Origin: Halomonas sp. SpR1
GTDB lineage: Bacteria; Pseudomonadota; Gammaproteobacteria; Pseudomonadales; Halomonadaceae
Assembly (NCBI RefSeq): GCF_031010175.1
Contig: NZ_JAUAMB010000004.1
Span: forward strand, 62,001-126,000
DNA: 64,000 bases
Direction of reading: 5' to 3'
Of the stretch, positions 44,883-53,277 are shown piece by piece. The notes under the pieces are model-generated. The model saw only the letters and a program-made list of their open reading frames with translations, was not told the DNA's origin and made no database searches. Positions within the stretch are counted from its first letter, which is position 1. The number at the start of each line of letters is the position of its first letter. Both the position numbers and the translations under genes were made by a program.

Positions 44883-46493
44883 ATGACCTGCGCTGAGTTA
44901 CTGATTAAAATGCTACGCGATACCTATGGCGTGCGCGCGCTGTTCGGCATTCCCGGTGTGCACACGGTAGAGCTTTATCGCGGGCTGGAAGGCAGCGATG
45001 TACAGCACGTCACCCCGCGCCATGAGCAGGGCGCGGGGTTTATGGCCGACGGTTATGCCCGCGCCAGCGGTCAGCCGGGCGTTTGCTTGATTATCACCGG
45101 CCCGGGGATGACCAACATCGCCACCGCCATGGGCCAAGCCCTGGCGGACTCGATTCCCATGCTGGTGATCTCCAGCGTCAACCGACGCGATACGCTGGGT
45201 TTGGGCCAAGGGCGGTTGCATGAGCTGCCCAGCCAGCAGCAAGTGATTAGCGGTGTGGCGCGGTTTAGCCACACGCTGCTGGATGCCAACACGCTGCCCG
45301 AGGTGCTCGCCCGCGCTTTTGCCGTCTTCAACGGTGCGCGCCCAGGCCCGGTGCATATCGAAATCCCCATCGACTTGTTTAATGCGCCGGTAAAAGCGCC
45401 GGTTTCGTGGCAAGCGCCCACGATTTATCGAGCAGCGCCTGATCCCGAAGGGCTTGCCGAAGCCGCGCGCCTGTTACAAGCGGCCCATCAGCCTTTAGTG
45501 CTGTTAGGGGGTGGCTGCGTTGCATCGCCAGAAACGGCTCGGGCGCTGGTAGAAAAGCTTGATGCTCCCACGGTCACGACCATCAATGCCAAAGGGTTGC
45601 TAGGCCGCGACCACCCGCTGGATTTGGGGGCTAACGCGGCGCTACCCGCCGTGCGCGAACTGGCGGCCAACGCCGATGTGATTCTGGCGGTGGGTACCGA
45701 GCTGGGGGAGACCGACTATGACGTGGTGTTTGATGGTGGCTTTCACCTTAATGGCACGCTGATTCGTATCGATCTCGACCCAGAGCAGCTGGTACGTAAC
45801 CAGCGCGTCACGCTGGGGCTGGTGGGTGACGCCGGGCGCAGCCTTGAGCTTCTGCTTGCTCACTTCCCCGAACCAGTAAAGCGCCACGGCACTGAACGAA
45901 CCGCCGCCGCCTTGAGCGCGCTGAATCTGCAAAACGACCCTGCCTTTAGCGACTTTGTGCCGCTGTATAAAGTCCTGGCCGAGCACCTGCCCGAGGCGAT
46001 TCTGGTGGGCGACTCCACCGCGCCGGTGTATGCCGGTAACCACTTGGTCAGTCAGCCAGCGCCAAGGCGCTATTTCAATGCCTCCACGGGCTACGGCACC
46101 TTGGGCTATGGACTACCCGCGGCATTGGGTGCGCAACTGGCGTGGGCGGATCTGCCAGTAGTGGCGCTCGTCGGCGATGGCGGGGTGATGTTTACTCTCT
46201 CCGAAATCGCCACAGCGGTCGAAGAGCGCCTGCCGGTGGTGATCGTACTCTGGCACAACGCCGGTTACGAAGAGATTCGCCGCTATATGGATGCTAACGG
46301 CGTGGCCCGCTTGGGTGTGGATATTCAGGCGCCTAACTTCCTCACCCTGGCCGAAGGTTTTGGCTGCCCCGGCGTTCTGGTAGAAAGCCCGGCCGAGTTT
46401 GCCCAGGCGCTCGCCAACCGTGAAACAACCGGGCCGTTACTGATCGAAATTGACGCCGCTGCCTGGCAGCGCGCGTGCGCCTTTTCTGACTAG
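44883..46493 (+). CDS. aruI: Thiamine-diphosphate decarboxylase, probable 5-guanidino-2-oxopentanoate (2-ketoarginine) decarboxylase
   Basis: 536 residues of the acetolactate synthase-like ThDP family: FGIPGVHTVELYRGL and the catalytic glutamate in TPRHEQGAGFMADGYAR near residue 48, a central domain, and the ThDP/Mg motif VVALVGDGGVMFTLSEIATAVEERLPVVIVLWHNAGY. No FAD-specific reason to call it a true acetolactate synthase; the neighbours gbuA and an aldehyde dehydrogenase fit AruI, which decarboxylates 2-ketoarginine to 4-guanidinobutyraldehyde. It starts 10 bases after the YjiH-like gene. The transaminase AruH is not in the window. Confidence 0.88.
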   Translation: MTCAELLIKMLRDTYGVRALFGIPGVHTVELYRGLEGSDVQHVTPRHEQGAGFMADGYARASGQPGVCLIITGPGMTNIATAMGQALADSIPMLVISSVNRRDTLGLGQGRLHELPSQQQVISGVARFSHTLLDANTLPEVLARAFAVFNGARPGPVHIEIPIDLFNAPVKAPVSWQAPTIYRAAPDPEGLAEAARLLQAAHQPLVLLGGGCVASPETARALVEKLDAPTVTTINAKGLLGRDHPLDLGANAALPAVRELAANADVILAVGTELGETDYDVVFDGGFHLNGTLIRIDLDPEQLVRNQRVTLGLVGDAGRSLELLLAHFPEPVKRHGTERTAAALSALNLQNDPAFSDFVPLYKVLAEHLPEAILVGDSTAPVYAGNHLVSQPAPRRYFNASTGYGTLGYGLPAALGAQLAWADLPVVALVGDGGVMFTLSEIATAVEERLPVVIVLWHNAGYEEIRRYMDANGVARLGVDIQAPNFLTLAEGFGCPGVLVESPAEFAQALANRETTGPLLIEIDAAAWQRACAFSD

Positions 46494-46502
46494 GATATTT
46501 CA

Positions 46503-47981
46503 ATGCCGTCACTCAGCCAGCAGCTTATTAACCAGCAAATGATCAATAACCAGTTTATCAACAACCAGTGGGTCGCCTCTTCAGGCACCCGACTGCTCGA
46601 CGTGATGAATCCCTACCGCGAAGAGCGCATTGCCCAGGTCACCGCGGGGGACGCAGCAGATGTTGATGCCGCGGTAAAAGCCGCCCAGCAGGCGCAGCCT
46701 GCCTGGCAAGCGCTGGGCGGTGCAGCACGGGCAGTGTTCCTTGAAAAGTTCGCCGATGGTCTGGAAGCCCGGCGGGATGCGATCATCACGCTTTCAGCCA
46801 CCAACAACGGTAAACCACTCGCGGAAGCGGGTATTGATCTGGACGATGCGATTGCCTGCTACCGCTACTACGCGAAACAGGCCAGGGCGCTGGATGACCG
46901 CCAGGGCGAGTTGGTGAGTGTGGAGATGGAGGGCGTTGAGGCGCGCACGTATCACGACCCTGTCGGCGTGGTAGGACTGATTGCTCCCTGGAATTTCCCG
47001 CTGGTGACCAGCGCCTGGAAACTGGCGCCTGCCTTGGCTGCCGGTTGCACCGCTGTGCTTAAACCTTCGGAAATGACGCCGCTCCCCGAGCTGGTGCTGG
47101 CCGAGATTGCCCTGGAGATCAACCTGCCCGCGGGCGTGCTGAATCTGCTTAACGGCGACGGTGAGGGCATCGGTGCGCCGCTGACCAACCACCCTGGTGT
47201 GGATAAAATCTCCTTTACGGGTAGTAATCGAGTCGGCGAAGCGGTGATGCAAGCCGCTGCCGCTCGTACGGCTAGCGTGTCGCTGGAGCTAGGCGGCAAG
47301 TCACCCATTCTGGTGATGGAAGATGCCGACCCCGCTAAGGCCGCCGACTGGGTGATGGCGGGGATCTACTTCAACGCCGGACAAATCTGCTCTGCGACCT
47401 CGCGATTATTAGTGCATGAAGACGTTGCAGAAGCACTCTACGCCGCCCTTGCCGAGCGTATGGATTCGCTGACGCTGGGTGATCCGCTCGCCGAAGGTAC
47501 CGACTTAGGGCCGTTGACCAGCGCCAAGCAGCGCGATGCGGTACAACGCTATCTGGACATTGCCGAACAGGAAGGCCTTACGGCAGTGCGCGATATAAAG
47601 CACCGTATGCTGCCTGAACAAGGCTACTTCCTCGCGCCTACGCTTTACCGTGATGTGCCGCTAGAGAGCCGATTATGGCAGGAAGAGATTTTTGGCCCGG
47701 TGCTATGTGGTCGCAGCGTGGCAAGCGAAGCTGAAGCTATCCAACTCGCCAACGACAGCGACTACGGCTTGGCAGCCACCGTCATCAGCGGCGACCCCGA
47801 GCGCGCCAAGCGCATCGGTCGCCAGCTCAAAGCCGGTAGCATCTGGTACAACAGCGAGCAATTAGTGCTACCCGAAACCGGCTGGGGCGGCTTCAAGCGT
47901 AGTGGCATTGGTCGCGAACTCGGCCCTTGGGGGCTAACCGCGTATCTCGAAGTGAAACACGTAATTGGGCCTGCTGATTGA
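46503..47981 (+). CDS. kauB: Aldehyde dehydrogenase, probable 4-guanidinobutyraldehyde dehydrogenase
   Basis: 492 residues. NAD-binding PWNFPLVTSAWKLAPALAAGCTAVLKPSE, FTGSNRVGE, catalytic glutamate in LELGGKSP and catalytic cysteine in FNAGQICSATSRL are all present. The overall pattern is that of aminoaldehyde/betaine aldehyde dehydrogenases. In this operon it should oxidise 4-guanidinobutyraldehyde to 4-guanidinobutyrate, the substrate of GbuA. The N-terminus before the family start has an Asn/Gln repeat (INQQMINNQFINNQW) that is odd and may be slippage. AGGA lies about eight bases ahead of the ATG. Confidence 0.9.
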   Translation: MPSLSQQLINQQMINNQFINNQWVASSGTRLLDVMNPYREERIAQVTAGDAADVDAAVKAAQQAQPAWQALGGAARAVFLEKFADGLEARRDAIITLSATNNGKPLAEAGIDLDDAIACYRYYAKQARALDDRQGELVSVEMEGVEARTYHDPVGVVGLIAPWNFPLVTSAWKLAPALAAGCTAVLKPSEMTPLPELVLAEIALEINLPAGVLNLLNGDGEGIGAPLTNHPGVDKISFTGSNRVGEAVMQAAAARTASVSLELGGKSPILVMEDADPAKAADWVMAGIYFNAGQICSATSRLLVHEDVAEALYAALAERMDSLTLGDPLAEGTDLGPLTSAKQRDAVQRYLDIAEQEGLTAVRDIKHRMLPEQGYFLAPTLYRDVPLESRLWQEEIFGPVLCGRSVASEAEAIQLANDSDYGLAATVISGDPERAKRIGRQLKAGSIWYNSEQLVLPETGWGGFKRSGIGRELGPWGLTAYLEVKHVIGPAD

Positions 47982-48294
47982 AATGAATATGTGTAGCAAA
48001 GTCTGAGTCTGGGGCCAATTAAACTCCCATTCATTGGCTCGCTAAATTGCACTGGCTTTTTGTAACGGTTATTGTACCTGTATCTCCGCCCCTAGCTGTA
48101 AGCAATCCCCTTCATCTCAGGATTTGCCGAACCCAGGGGCGTTTTTGTTTTCGCAAGATACAAGCTAATTAGTTGAAGCCGCAATCTTTAATTGGAGGCA
48201 GTTTTTTTGAATCTGCCCATAATACGAGCTTATTGATACTTGACTGCTGTGTCAGTGACAGCGGTGTTATAAATAAAGAGTGGGAAAATCGGCC
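47982..48294 (+). other. 313-base AT-richer intergenic region before the ATPase pair
   Basis: No gene seen. It holds CGCCCCT (48087-48093) and AGGGGCG (48135-48141) as arms around a 41-base loop, followed by TTTTTGTTTT, a possible terminator for the arginine operon. Nearer the ATPase gene is a perfect 11-bp dyad TGTCAGTGACA (48250-48260) and an AT-rich TTATAAATAAAG, a plausible operator and -10 region. Confidence 0.5.
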
Positions 48295-49461
48295 ATGAAA
48301 AAACTGCATGTTGAGAAAATTGCCCAGATCAAAACAGCAGATGTGCAGTTCGGCGATCTGACTCTGTTGGTAGGCCCTCAGGCTAGCGGTAAAAGCATAT
48401 TTCTTCAGCTGTTCAAGCTTGTGGAAGATCATGGCCCGATTACCACAGCGCTAAAGCGATACGGTTACAGTTACGAGCCTAGTGAACTTGAAGGCGCTGG
48501 CGACCCATTATTGACGCTTATGTTTGGTGAAGGCATGGGGGCAATTTGGGAGGAGCAGAGCCGAGTCCGCAACGATGAGCAGAGTGTTTCTCTATCCTCG
48601 TTGCGGAAGGGTAATTCGAAGGATGTAGAGTCGGTTTTCTTTGTCCCAGCTCAACGTGTTCTGACGCTGGATCAGGGGCGACCGCGTAGCTATGAAAGCT
48701 TTGCTGCCTTGGATCCATTTGTTGTCAAAAGTTTCAGTGAAAAACTGCGTCGTTTAATGGAGCAGGGGCTAGGTGGGCAGGGCAATCAGCTGTTTCCCAT
48801 CAAAAGCCGACTTAAAGAAGTGCTACGCGAGCGAATTGATAACAGTATTTTCCATGGTGCCACTGTTACTCAGCAAGTTCATGATCTGAAAAAACGCATT
48901 GTCATTAATGCGGGGGGGGCAACGCTTCCCTATATGGCTTGGTCGGCTGGTCAGCGAGAGTTTATGCCGCTGCTATTTAGTCTTTACTGGTTAATGCCAT
49001 CAGCGGGCTCTGCACGGCGTAAAGGCGTCGACTGGGTGGTGATTGAAGAGCCGGAAATGGGCTTGCATCCTCAGGCTATCCAATCAGTGCTACTGATTTG
49101 CCTTGAGTTAATTTATCGTGGCTACAAGGTGATTATATCTACCCACTCCCCACTGCTGTTAGAGGCCGCCTGGGCTATCCGTACTCTACAGGAGTTCAAG
49201 GGGGCTCCAGAAGCACTTCTAGAGCTATTTGACTTGCCAAATTCGCCCGGAATGCGTGATGTATTTAGTTCGGTACTATCTGAAAAAGTTTTGAAAAGTT
49301 ACTATTTTCAGCCAAGTGTGGATGGAGTGACTACTCGAGATATTTCATCTCTGGATCCTTTCTCTGAAGATGACTCTATTGCCGATTGGGGCGGTATTAC
49401 TGAGTTCAGTAGCCGAGCATCCGAGGTAATAAGCCGCCTAATGCAGGGGGCGGGCGAATGA
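48295..49461 (+). CDS. ABC/OLD-type AAA ATPase of a two-gene module
   Basis: 388 residues from MKKLHVEKIAQIKTADVQFG. Walker A is GPQASGKS at 27-34; an ABC-like signature WSAGQREFMP lies near 218; Walker B is DWVVIEEPEMGLHPQAI near 245, and the H-loop ISTHSPLLLE near 281. There is no TOPRIM or long coiled coil, so it is shorter than OLD nucleases. Codon use and base composition are visibly more AT-rich than the flanking operons, suggesting transfer. A GTG five codons upstream is an alternative start. It overlaps the next gene by four bases. Related two-gene ATPase/nuclease pairs (for example Septu, PARIS) defend against phage; no match to a named system is claimed. Confidence 0.85.
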   Translation: MKKLHVEKIAQIKTADVQFGDLTLLVGPQASGKSIFLQLFKLVEDHGPITTALKRYGYSYEPSELEGAGDPLLTLMFGEGMGAIWEEQSRVRNDEQSVSLSSLRKGNSKDVESVFFVPAQRVLTLDQGRPRSYESFAALDPFVVKSFSEKLRRLMEQGLGGQGNQLFPIKSRLKEVLRERIDNSIFHGATVTQQVHDLKKRIVINAGGATLPYMAWSAGQREFMPLLFSLYWLMPSAGSARRKGVDWVVIEEPEMGLHPQAIQSVLLICLELIYRGYKVIISTHSPLLLEAAWAIRTLQEFKGAPEALLELFDLPNSPGMRDVFSSVLSEKVLKSYYFQPSVDGVTTRDISSLDPFSEDDSIADWGGITEFSSRASEVISRLMQGAGE

Positions 49462-49901
49462 CCTTGAGAAAGAATTTTCCTGTTGCGCTAAACAGAGACC
49501 TTGGTGAAGGCGCCTACAATAAAGGTTTGAAGGCCCTGAAGGCTGTTGACAGAAGCCACGTTCGGCTGTCAGATCCACGTCTATGCCACGGTAGCGCTGA
49601 TATTGACACTAGGCTCGCAGCGGAGCTGCCCCATGCAGCGCGCTGGGATTATGTAGTGGCACACGACAACCAATTACATTTCGTTGAGGTGCATCCCGCC
49701 CATACCTCTGAGGTGAGTCAGGTAAAGAAGAAAAAGGAGTGGCTTACTGAGTGGCTGAGAGATTCAGAGGTTGGACGGCTGGCGGCCGACAAGCGCTTTC
49801 ATTGGATTGCTAGTGGCAAAATAGCCATCACTAAAAACAGTAAGCAAGCCCGCGCTGCCGCTCAGATGGGCCTAAACCCCATTCGGCTGTTGACGCTTTA
49901 A
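49458..49901 (+). CDS. Unknown 147-residue partner of the ATPase, possible nuclease-like fold
   Basis: 147 residues, basic, with no signal or membrane segment. I do not recognise a family. The segment RWDYVVAHDNQLHFVEVHP is followed by a Lys-rich helix (SQVKKKKEWLTEWL). It has D64, then two strands with E77-V-H79, which is the spacing of a PD-(D/E)XK nuclease core with His in place of Lys. The N-terminal half (LGEGAYNKGLKALKAVDRSHVRLSDPRLCHGSADID) may bind the ATPase or nucleic acid. Its ATG lies in the ATPase stop (ATGA), so the two are translated together. Nuclease activity is speculative. Confidence 0.75.
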   Translation: MTLRKNFPVALNRDLGEGAYNKGLKALKAVDRSHVRLSDPRLCHGSADIDTRLAAELPHAARWDYVVAHDNQLHFVEVHPAHTSEVSQVKKKKEWLTEWLRDSEVGRLAADKRFHWIASGKIAITKNSKQARAAAQMGLNPIRLLTL

Positions 49902-49940
49902 GGGATCATTAAACGCATGGCTGAATGATGGCTAAGCGAC

Positions 49941-50876
49941 TTACCGCCCTGGCATCGCATAACGCCGGGTCGATTTCCCGGCTTTTACCACCTGCCCCGG
50001 AACGTCATGGCCGATAAGGTCGGGGAGGGTGGCGGCGACCTCAAGCAGGGCATCCAGGTCGACACCGGTATCGACGCCCATGGCGTCAAACATATGCACC
50101 AAATCTTCGGTGCATACATTGCCGCTGGCGCCGGGGGCGAAAGGGCAGCCGCCTAGCCCGCCTAGCGAAGCATCGAAGCGGGTAATGCCCGCCTGCCACG
50201 CCGCTAGCGCATTTGCCAAGCCCATCCCGCGGGTGTTGTGGAAGTGCAGCGTAAACGGCGTTTCAGGCCAGCGTCCAAGTACCGCTTCACACAGTTGCTT
50301 GACCTGGGCGGGGTTGGCCATGCCGGTGGTGTCGCACAGCGTGATGCCCTGAATACCTAAGTCGATTAGTTTTCCGACCAGTTCCAGCACGCGCGTTTCG
50401 GGGATTTCTCCCTCAAAGGGGCAACCAAAGGCCGTCGACAGAGAGGCGTTGATAAATACGCCGCTTCCCTGTGTCACTTCCAGAATAGCGGCGAACTGTT
50501 CAAGGGATTGCTCGGGTGTCATGCGCAGGTTCGCCAGCCCGTGGCTATTGCTAGCGGACATCACCAGATTGATTTCATCCACCTGGCAGGCAAGTGCTCG
50601 CTCGGTGCCCTTTACATTAGGTACCAGCACGGTGATATCGACCCCTTCCCGACGTTGAAGACCGGTTACCACTTCAGCAGCATCACGTAGGTTGGGGATC
50701 GCCTTGGGTGAGGTGAACGAGGTCGCCTCGATGCGGCGTAGGCCGGTGGTAGAGAGCGCGTCGATCCAGCGAATTTTGTCTTCTGTGGCTACAAAGCGTG
50801 CCTCAATCTGCAGGCCGTCCCGCGGGGCGACTTCGTTGATCTCGATCTTAGTGGGGCACGGTGAAAACTGGCGCAT
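49941..50876 (-). CDS. Hydroxymethylglutaryl-CoA lyase family enzyme
   Basis: 311 residues, TIM barrel of the HMGL-like family: INEVAPRDGLQ with metal and catalytic residues, STAFGCPFEGEIPE, TLCDTTGMANPAQV, metal histidines in FTLHFHNTRGMGLANA and the cysteine loop LGGLGGCPFAPGASGNVCTEDLVHMF. It would cleave a 3-hydroxy-3-methyl-acyl-CoA (HMG-CoA or a relative such as citramalyl-CoA). AAGGAG precedes the ATG at 50876; the upstream extension in the same frame overlaps the previous gene. It follows a class III CoA-transferase by 10 bases, suggesting activation then retro-aldol cleavage of an imported acid. Confidence 0.93.
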   Translation of the reverse strand: MRQFSPCPTKIEINEVAPRDGLQIEARFVATEDKIRWIDALSTTGLRRIEATSFTSPKAIPNLRDAAEVVTGLQRREGVDITVLVPNVKGTERALACQVDEINLVMSASNSHGLANLRMTPEQSLEQFAAILEVTQGSGVFINASLSTAFGCPFEGEIPETRVLELVGKLIDLGIQGITLCDTTGMANPAQVKQLCEAVLGRWPETPFTLHFHNTRGMGLANALAAWQAGITRFDASLGGLGGCPFAPGASGNVCTEDLVHMFDAMGVDTGVDLDALLEVAATLPDLIGHDVPGQVVKAGKSTRRYAMPGR

Positions 50877-50886
50877 AACAAACTCC

Positions 50887-52092
50887 TTAAATAATGCCCG
50901 CTTGGCGCAGTTTGGCGCGGGTTTCGTGATCAATGCCCAGCTCATCAAGCACTTCGTCGGTGTGCTGACCTAGCGTTGGGCCGCCGTCGCCGAGTCGCCC
51001 AGGGGTAGCGCTAAGCTTAGGCAGTACGCCGGGTACTTTTAGCGGTTCGCCGTTGGCACGGGTGAAGGTTTGAATCATTTCCCTCGCCAGGTAGTGAGGG
51101 TCAAAGGCAATATCTTCAGCGGTATAGGGATAGCCTGCGGGTACGCGAGCGTCGTCGAGCGCTTGCAAGATAGCATCGCGCGGGCGCTCTTCCGTCCACG
51201 CCTGAATGGCTGCATCAATCATCTCCGCTTGCTGGCTGCGCCCATCGTTATGGGCCAGCGCCGGGTCGTTGGCTAAATCCTCACGACCAATAACGCACAT
51301 CAAGCGCTTAAAGATGCTGTCGCCGTTACCGGCAATCAGCACATAATCACCACCCTGACAGCGGTAGGCGTTGGAAGGGGTGATGCCGGGTAGGGCGCTG
51401 CCGCTGGGTTCACGCACTTGGCCGCTGGCATCGAACTCTGGCAGCAGGCTCTCCATCATTGCAAATACCGATTCATATAGCGCAACGTCGATTTCCTGGC
51501 CAAGGCCACTGCGGTTACGCTCTTGGAGTGCCAGCAGGGTGCCGATAACGGCGTAGAGCGCGGAGAGTGAGTCGCCGATGCTCACCCCAACGCGCACCGA
51601 AGGCTCCCCCGGCTGGCCGGTGAGGTAGCGCAGCCCGCCCATGGCTTCGCCAATAACGCCAAAACCGGGTTTGTCGCGGTAAGGCCCGGTTTGCCCGTAG
51701 CCGGAAATATGCACCATGATCAGCCGTGGATTGAGTTTGGAGAGTGCCTCCCAGCCCAGTCCCCAGTTGTCTAACGTACCGGGGCGGAAGTTTTCCACCA
51801 CCACATCGGCCTCGGCGGCGAGTTGGCGCACCAGGGCTTGGCCCTCTTCGCTGCGCAAATCCAGCGCCACCGAGCGCTTGTTGCGGGTCTGCACATGCCA
51901 CCAGAGCGAAGTGCCTTCCTCGATCATTCGCCATTTGCGAAGCGGATCGCCGGTGCCGGGCGGTTCGATTTTAATCACATCGGCACCGAATTCACCCAGC
52001 AGTTTGGTGGCGAAAGGCCCCGCAATCAGTTGACCAAGCTCTAGAACTTTTAAGCCCTGTAGCGGAAGCTGGCGAGCTTCGGAAGCATTCAT
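50887..52092 (-). CDS. CaiB/BaiF family (class III) CoA-transferase
   Basis: 401 residues. Family features: LKVLELGQLIAGPFATKLLGEFGADVIKIEPP, RNKRSVALDLRSEEG, VVVENFRPGTLDNWGLGWEAL, HISGYGQTGPYRDKPGFGVIGEAMGGL and a late AGYPYTAEDIAFDPHYLAREM. It would move CoA from a donor such as succinyl-CoA onto a carboxylic acid, feeding the HMG-CoA-lyase-like enzyme. It is first in the two-gene operon and divergent from a LysR regulator. The acid substrate is not known; citramalate or 3-hydroxy-3-methylglutarate are reasonable guesses. Confidence 0.93.
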   Translation of the reverse strand: MNASEARQLPLQGLKVLELGQLIAGPFATKLLGEFGADVIKIEPPGTGDPLRKWRMIEEGTSLWWHVQTRNKRSVALDLRSEEGQALVRQLAAEADVVVENFRPGTLDNWGLGWEALSKLNPRLIMVHISGYGQTGPYRDKPGFGVIGEAMGGLRYLTGQPGEPSVRVGVSIGDSLSALYAVIGTLLALQERNRSGLGQEIDVALYESVFAMMESLLPEFDASGQVREPSGSALPGITPSNAYRCQGGDYVLIAGNGDSIFKRLMCVIGREDLANDPALAHNDGRSQQAEMIDAAIQAWTEERPRDAILQALDDARVPAGYPYTAEDIAFDPHYLAREMIQTFTRANGEPLKVPGVLPKLSATPGRLGDGGPTLGQHTDEVLDELGIDHETRAKLRQAGII

Positions 52093-52240
52093 TAAGGCGC
52101 TCTCTTATCTTTGGTTTATCACTGTTTGCCAGCATGCGTGAGCTGTTCAAGGCCGACAATTAGGCAATCGGTAACAAAGGGTTCGTCGGTGACGAAGGTG
52201 TGCGCTAGCATAAGCAGGTTGCTTTCAAGGAGTCCGTTGT

Positions 52241-53149
52241 ATGCGCCGCTTCGATTTTGTCACCCTTAAACTGTTTATCTCCGTAGCAGATGAGGGGCGT
52301 CTGACTGCGGCGGCCGAGCGCGAACACTTGGCGCTTGCCGCGGTGAGCAAACGGATAAGCGACCTGGAAGCGCTGGTGGGCACGACATTGCTTTATCGTC
52401 GCCCGCGAGGGGTGGAGCTGACGCCTGCAGGCCAAGCATTTCTGCATCATGCCCGTCGTATTATGGATAACATTGAACGCCTTAACGCAGAGCTTAGCGA
52501 ATATGGGGAGGGCGTACGGGGCCATGTGCGCATCCACTCCAATACCTCGGCGATCATTGCCTTTCTACCCCAGGATCTCAGCGCTTTTTCGCGTCTTTAC
52601 CCGGAGATTAAGATCGATCTCCAGGAGCGAGTGAGCAGTGAAATCATCACCGCGGTGCGCGATGGGCTGACCGATATCGGCATTTTCGCCGGGCATGTCG
52701 CGGCACCCGAGCTCCAGCAGCTCTCCTACCGGCATGATCGACTGGTATTGATGACGCCCATCGACCACCCCTTAGCCGAGCGTGAAAGCATCGCCTTTAA
52801 CGAAGCTCTGGCGTTTGATTTTATCGGCTTGCAACAGGATGCCTCGCTGCAATCGCTATTGAATGAACAAGCTAACCTGGCCGGTAAAGCGCTGCGTATG
52901 CGCATTCAGGTACGCAGCTTCGATGCCATTTGCCGCATGATTCACCACGGTATGGGCGTGGGCGTACTGCCGGAGCAAACCATCTACCGTGATCTGGGCG
53001 ATTTGCAGTTGAAAAGTATTCCGCTCAGCGACCCATGGGCCCAGCGGGAATTGGTAATTGGTATGCGCCGCTACGCCACGCTTCCGGCCACTGCTCGCCA
53101 TTTAGTCGACTACCTCACCCAGAATCATCAGAATGAAGACACACTCTAG
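52241..53149 (+). CDS. LysR-family transcriptional regulator
   Basis: 302 residues. Winged helix at 1-65 (FDFVTLKLFISVADEGRLTAAAEREHLALAAVSKRISDLEALVGTTLLYR-type sequence) and a periplasmic-binding-like effector domain (VRIHSNTSAIIAFLPQDLSAF, DIGIFAGHVAAPELQQL, GMGVGVLPEQTIY). AAGGAG precedes the ATG. It is divergent from the CoA-transferase/lyase operon and directly upstream of a TRAP transporter, so it probably controls both in response to the imported acid. Confidence 0.93.
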   Translation: MRRFDFVTLKLFISVADEGRLTAAAEREHLALAAVSKRISDLEALVGTTLLYRRPRGVELTPAGQAFLHHARRIMDNIERLNAELSEYGEGVRGHVRIHSNTSAIIAFLPQDLSAFSRLYPEIKIDLQERVSSEIITAVRDGLTDIGIFAGHVAAPELQQLSYRHDRLVLMTPIDHPLAERESIAFNEALAFDFIGLQQDASLQSLLNEQANLAGKALRMRIQVRSFDAICRMIHHGMGVGVLPEQTIYRDLGDLQLKSIPLSDPWAQRELVIGMRRYATLPATARHLVDYLTQNHQNEDTL

Positions 53150-53277
53150 AGGCTAGAGGCGAGACATCGTATTTGACGAAGCCAGCCTTCTTGAACGTCG
53201 ATTTGAGACCCTTGGCGGCTTGTTTCAAGATCGAAGCAGCACCACACCCAATAACGACAACCGTAGAGAGTCCTCCC

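Noticed and set aside
44883..46493. Acetolactate synthase large subunit
   Set aside because: No small subunit or branched-chain genes nearby, and the operon context (gbuA, aldehyde dehydrogenase) fits 2-ketoarginine decarboxylase.
48087..48146. Possible tmRNA or tRNA 3-prime end near GAACCCAGGGGCG
   Set aside because: No acceptor stem, T-loop consensus or CCA end could be drawn; treated only as an inverted repeat.
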